Source: Magnetospirillum sulfuroxidans
GTDB lineage: Bacteria > Pseudomonadota > Alphaproteobacteria > Rhodospirillales > Magnetospirillaceae
Direction of reading: 5' to 3'
Assembly (NCBI RefSeq): GCF_018224925.1
Contig: NZ_JAGTUF010000004.1
Coordinates: 62,001-126,000, forward strand
Length of the DNA stretch: 64,000 bases
A program made the translations under genes and the position numbers. Under the pieces are notes generated by a model, which was not told the DNA's origin, ran no database searches, and was given only the letters and a program-made list of their open reading frames with translations. Positions 61,441 through 64,000 of the stretch are shown one piece after another (positions within the stretch are counted from its first letter, which is position 1; each line of letters opens with the position of its first letter).

Positions 61441-62034
61441 ATGATGTCAGTGAAGATTCTATGCGCCGCCATGGGCCTGTGCCTTAGCCTGGCGGCCTGC
61501 GCGGTCGGCAACACCACCGATTACCGCGACGTGGTGCCGCCGCTGGGAGTGGCGACGCAAAAGACCGTCGCCGTCGAAACCATCGACATGCGTCCCTATG
61601 TGCTGGCCGACGACAATACGCCGCAATGGGTTGGCATGGTCCGTGGCGGCTTTGGCAATCCCTTCGGCGTGCACACCCAATCGGGCGCCCCCTTAGCCAC
61701 CGACCTGACCCAGGCGACCATCTCCAGCTTGAAGGCCAGCGGCGTCAAGGCGGCGCCAGCGACGGCGCGCACCGCCTCGGACCGCAACTTGCGCATTACC
61801 GTCCGCGATTGGAAAACCGATTCCATGTTCACCACCTCGGTCTATTTCAACGCCGAGGCCGAAGTGCGGGATCAAGCCGGAACGGTTCTGGCCCGGAATG
61901 CCGTCAATGACAAGGTCGTGCACGACAACGAATCCATGAACTTGCCGTCCACCAAACTGGAACGGGCCAAGGCCGCCTTTAAGACTTTCATGGATCGCCT
62001 GCTCGATGGCGGCATCCGCCAAGCGCTGCGCTGA
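61441..62034 (+). CDS. Outer-membrane-type lipoprotein
   Basis: 197 residues (an ATG at 61444 has better spacing from AAGGGGGA and is an alternative). A signal sequence ends in lipobox LAAC with Cys20 as the lipid-modified residue, followed by AVGN, not an Asp+2 retention signal. The mature part contains RNLRITVRDWKTDSMFTTSV, in the style of the YajG-like lipoproteins. No enzymatic motif is seen. The function is unknown. Confidence 0.85.
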   Translation: MMSVKILCAAMGLCLSLAACAVGNTTDYRDVVPPLGVATQKTVAVETIDMRPYVLADDNTPQWVGMVRGGFGNPFGVHTQSGAPLATDLTQATISSLKASGVKAAPATARTASDRNLRITVRDWKTDSMFTTSVYFNAEAEVRDQAGTVLARNAVNDKVVHDNESMNLPSTKLERAKAAFKTFMDRLLDGGIRQALR

Positions 62035-62055
62035 CCGCTTGCGGGCCGGGCGCGA

Positions 62056-62622
62056 TCAGGCGTGCCCGGCTTCCACCGACAACAGGCTGGGATCGACCCC
62101 CAGCTTGTGGATGGCCGCTTCCCATTTGTGGGCAAGGTCGGTGGCGAACAGCAAGGATGGATCGGCCGGCACGTTCAGCCAGGAATTTTCCTTGATCTCG
62201 GCATCCAATTGCCCGGCGCTCCAGCCGGCATAGCCCAGCGCCAGAATGCTTTTTTCCGGCCCGTCGCCCAACGCGATGGCGCGCAGCACGTCAACGGTGG
62301 CGGTCAGGGCGATGCCCTCTTGCACCAGCATGGACGAATCGTGCATGTAATCGTCGGAATGCAGAACGAAGCCGCGGCCACCTTCCACCGGACCGCCCAA
62401 ATGGACGCGAATGCGCGAACATTCCGGCCCGGTCTCGATCCCCAATTGCTCCAGCAACTCGCCGAAAGTCAGCCCGTCGAACAGGCGGTTAACCACCAGC
62501 CCCATGGCGCCTTCGGCCGAATGGGCGCACAGATAGACCACGGCACGCTCGAATCGGGGATCCTTCATCTGCGGCATGGCGATCAGGAATTGGCCGGACA
62601 AATAGCCTTGGGTTTTTTGCAT
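62056..62622 (-). CDS. YqgE/AlgH family protein
   Basis: 188 residues. The start at 62622 sits 8 nt after GGAG; an ATG at 62628 is too close. GYLSGQFLIAMPQMKDPRFE, VYLCAHSAEGAMGLVVNRL and LGGPVEGGRGFVLHS are signatures of the family, which is structurally known but of unclear role (AlgH has been linked to transcriptional control of virulence in pseudomonads). It ends convergently with the lipoprotein gene, 21 nt apart. Confidence 0.94.
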   Translation of the reverse strand: MQKTQGYLSGQFLIAMPQMKDPRFERAVVYLCAHSAEGAMGLVVNRLFDGLTFGELLEQLGIETGPECSRIRVHLGGPVEGGRGFVLHSDDYMHDSSMLVQEGIALTATVDVLRAIALGDGPEKSILALGYAGWSAGQLDAEIKENSWLNVPADPSLLFATDLAHKWEAAIHKLGVDPSLLSVEAGHA

Positions 62623-62765
62623 CGTCATGGCTCCACAGATAGGCCGGAACGCGTCTCGGTGCAACCCCGCAGACGTGTTGCGGCGCAGCCACCGCATGAC
62701 CGCCAGTTAAGTTGACAAATGGCCGTGGTATTGCTGTGCTGCGCCGGTTCGGATGCAAGGAATTG

Positions 62766-64000
62766 ATGATGCGACGGCTGCTGCTGGCCCTGGTGGGAAT
62801 GATGACGGTGCTGGGATCGGCGGCCATGGCGGCGCCGGCAACGTCCGACTGGGTCGAAAACGAAGCCGGCAAGGTCCGCCTGATCGCCGCCGCCACCACC
62901 ACCGGCAAGGCGGCGAGCATGCGCTTGGGCGTTCATTTCCAATTGCTGCCGGGCTGGAAAATCTATTGGCGCACCCCCGGCGACGCCGGCTATCCGCCCA
63001 AGATCGACTGGAGCGGCTCGAAGAATGCCGGCGCGGTGACGGTGCTGTGGCCGGCCCCCAAGCGTTTTGTCCTCGCCGGCCTGCAAAACCACGGCTATGC
63101 CGGCGAAGTGGTGCTGCCCCTGGACGTGGCCTTGCCGCGCCCGCACAAGGCGGTCAGCTTGAAGGCCAATCTGGATTATCTGGCCTGTTCCCAGATTTGC
63201 GTGCCCATGCAGGCGGATTTAAACCTGACCGTGCCCGCCGGGCCGGCCCAGCCCTCGGATTTCGCCGACGTGATCAGCCGCTTCGCCGCCCGCGTGCCCG
63301 GCCCCGCCGATGTTCAAGGCATCAGCATCGATTCGGTGGAATTCATCAGCGCCGGCGAGACGACATCGGTGCGCCTCAGCGTCAGCAGCGCCACCCCCTT
63401 CGATCACCCGGATCTATTCATCGAACCCGCCGAAACCGCCAGCTTCGAGGCGCCACGCCTGCGTTTGTCGGCGGATCGCACCCAGGCGATCCTGGAATCG
63501 GCAGTGGTGCCCGGCACCCTGACCGCCCCGTTGGGGCAAACCCCGCTGACCGTCACCCTGGTCGATGGCGAACGCGCCATGGAACTGACCGCGATCCCGG
63601 TGGCCGGCGCCGCCTTGCCGCCCATGACCGCCGACGCCGTTGACGGGGCGTCTTTTCTGGCCATGCTGGGCATCGCCTTGTTGGGCGGGTTGATTTTGAA
63701 CCTGATGCCCTGCGTGCTGCCGGTGCTGTCCATCAAGGTGCTGGGCGCCCTGGGCCATGGCGGCGCCCAATTACATCATATCCGCGCAGCCTTCATCGCC
63801 TCGGCCGCCGGCATCGTCGTCTCGTTCCTGGCCCTGGCCGCACTGGCCATCGCCATCAAATCGGCCGGCGCGGCGGTGGGCTGGGGCATTCAGTTCCAGC
63901 AGCCCGCTTTTCTGGCGGTGATGATCGTGCTGTTGCTGGGCTTTGCCCTCAATCTATGGGGCGCCTTCGAAATCCGTCTGCCTTCGGCGTTGATGAACGT
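62766..64000 (+). CDS. DsbD-family thiol:disulfide interchange protein, N-terminal part (cut by window edge)
   Basis: 411 residues are visible and the gene continues past 64000. A signal peptide (MRRLLLALVGMMTVLGSAA) precedes a periplasmic domain with LDYLACSQICVPMQ near residue 150, the Cys pair of the DsbD N-terminal (DsbC-accepting) domain. The membrane domain begins near residue 296 with LLGGLILNLMPCVLPVLSIK, the signature Cys of DsbD/ScsB transmembrane electron carriers. It passes electrons from cytoplasmic thioredoxin to the periplasm. AAGGA precedes tandem ATGs at 62766 and 62769. Confidence 0.93.
   Translation, partial: MMRRLLLALVGMMTVLGSAAMAAPATSDWVENEAGKVRLIAAATTTGKAASMRLGVHFQLLPGWKIYWRTPGDAGYPPKIDWSGSKNAGAVTVLWPAPKRFVLAGLQNHGYAGEVVLPLDVALPRPHKAVSLKANLDYLACSQICVPMQADLNLTVPAGPAQPSDFADVISRFAARVPGPADVQGISIDSVEFISAGETTSVRLSVSSATPFDHPDLFIEPAETASFEAPRLRLSADRTQAILESAVVPGTLTAPLGQTPLTVTLVDGERAMELTAIPVAGAALPPMTADAVDGASFLAMLGIALLGGLILNLMPCVLPVLSIKVLGALGHGGAQLHHIRAAFIASAAGIVVSFLALAALAIAIKSAGAAVGWGIQFQQPAFLAVMIVLLLGFALNLWGAFEIRLPSALMN

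Noticed and set aside
1-64000. CRISPR arrays, insertion sequences, tRNA or rRNA genes, phage genes, magnetosome genes
   Set aside because: Scanning by eye found no direct-repeat arrays, transposases, cloverleaf-type genes, integrases or mam-type genes. A tRNAscan or IS profile search could still reveal a small feature that I missed.

Overview
The window looks like chromosomal DNA of a motile alphaproteobacterium of the Rhodospirillaceae/Magnetospirillum type. It is GC-rich and densely coding. It carries a flaF gene behind a short flagellin gene, a Maf (DUF115) flagellin glycosyltransferase, a metX-metW pair, a chorismate mutase-hisC-prephenate dehydrogenase cluster, a small periplasmic cytochrome c and cobyrinate amidation. 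I see no rRNA, tRNA, insertion sequence, CRISPR array or phage gene. The genus is inferred from gene content and protein style, not proven.

Layout. 1-1263: glyS (cut by the window edge) and glyQ, minus strand. 1363-3090: a B12-binding radical SAM protein, divergent from a six-gene plus-strand operon at 3385-9713 (SPASM radical SAM, AMP ligase, aldehyde dehydrogenase, acyl carrier protein, AAC(3)-type acyltransferase, DUF4910 aminopeptidase-like protein). 9707-15161: on the minus strand, flagellin followed by a strong terminator, then flaF, a TPR/OGT-like protein and maf. 15366-23269: an eight-gene minus-strand operon (SDR, NeuD/PglD-like acyltransferase, TPR-glycosyltransferase, acyl carrier protein, AMP ligase, LuxE-like, LuxC-like, methyltransferase). 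23387-27249: DegT aminotransferase, rfbA and an asparagine-synthase-type amidotransferase. 27227-35641: a six-gene minus-strand operon with mostly 4-nt overlaps (SPASM radical SAM with an appended domain, O-GlcNAc-transferase-type enzyme, DegT aminotransferase, SPASM radical SAM, WbqC, TPR-glycosyltransferase). 35932-40177: further glycosyltransferases and a small Cys-tailed protein. 40275-42570: ABC transporter pair plus methyltransferase.

From about 42.6 kb the content is housekeeping: a CaiB-type CoA transferase, metW-metX, aromatic amino acid genes, a VOC protein, a secreted hydrolase, a DUF59 Fe-S assembly factor, a polytopic membrane protein, an orphan sensor kinase, hrpB, cytochrome c, a GNAT protein, cobB with a TrpD2-like partner, a PA0069-type radical SAM protein, a lipoprotein, a YqgE/AlgH protein and the start of a DsbD-family protein.

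The unusual part is 1.4-40 kb. It is a large surface-glycan or flagellin-modification island in which two separate carrier-protein modules (ligase + carrier + aldehyde-forming or aldehyde-using enzyme) flank the flagellin/Maf locus, and four radical SAM proteins are interleaved with sugar aminotransferases, TPR-glycosyltransferases and acyltransferases. My working inference is that they build and attach unusual acylated amino-sugars, with flagellin the most likely acceptor; LPS or capsule is the alternative. The chemistry is not established by the sequence.
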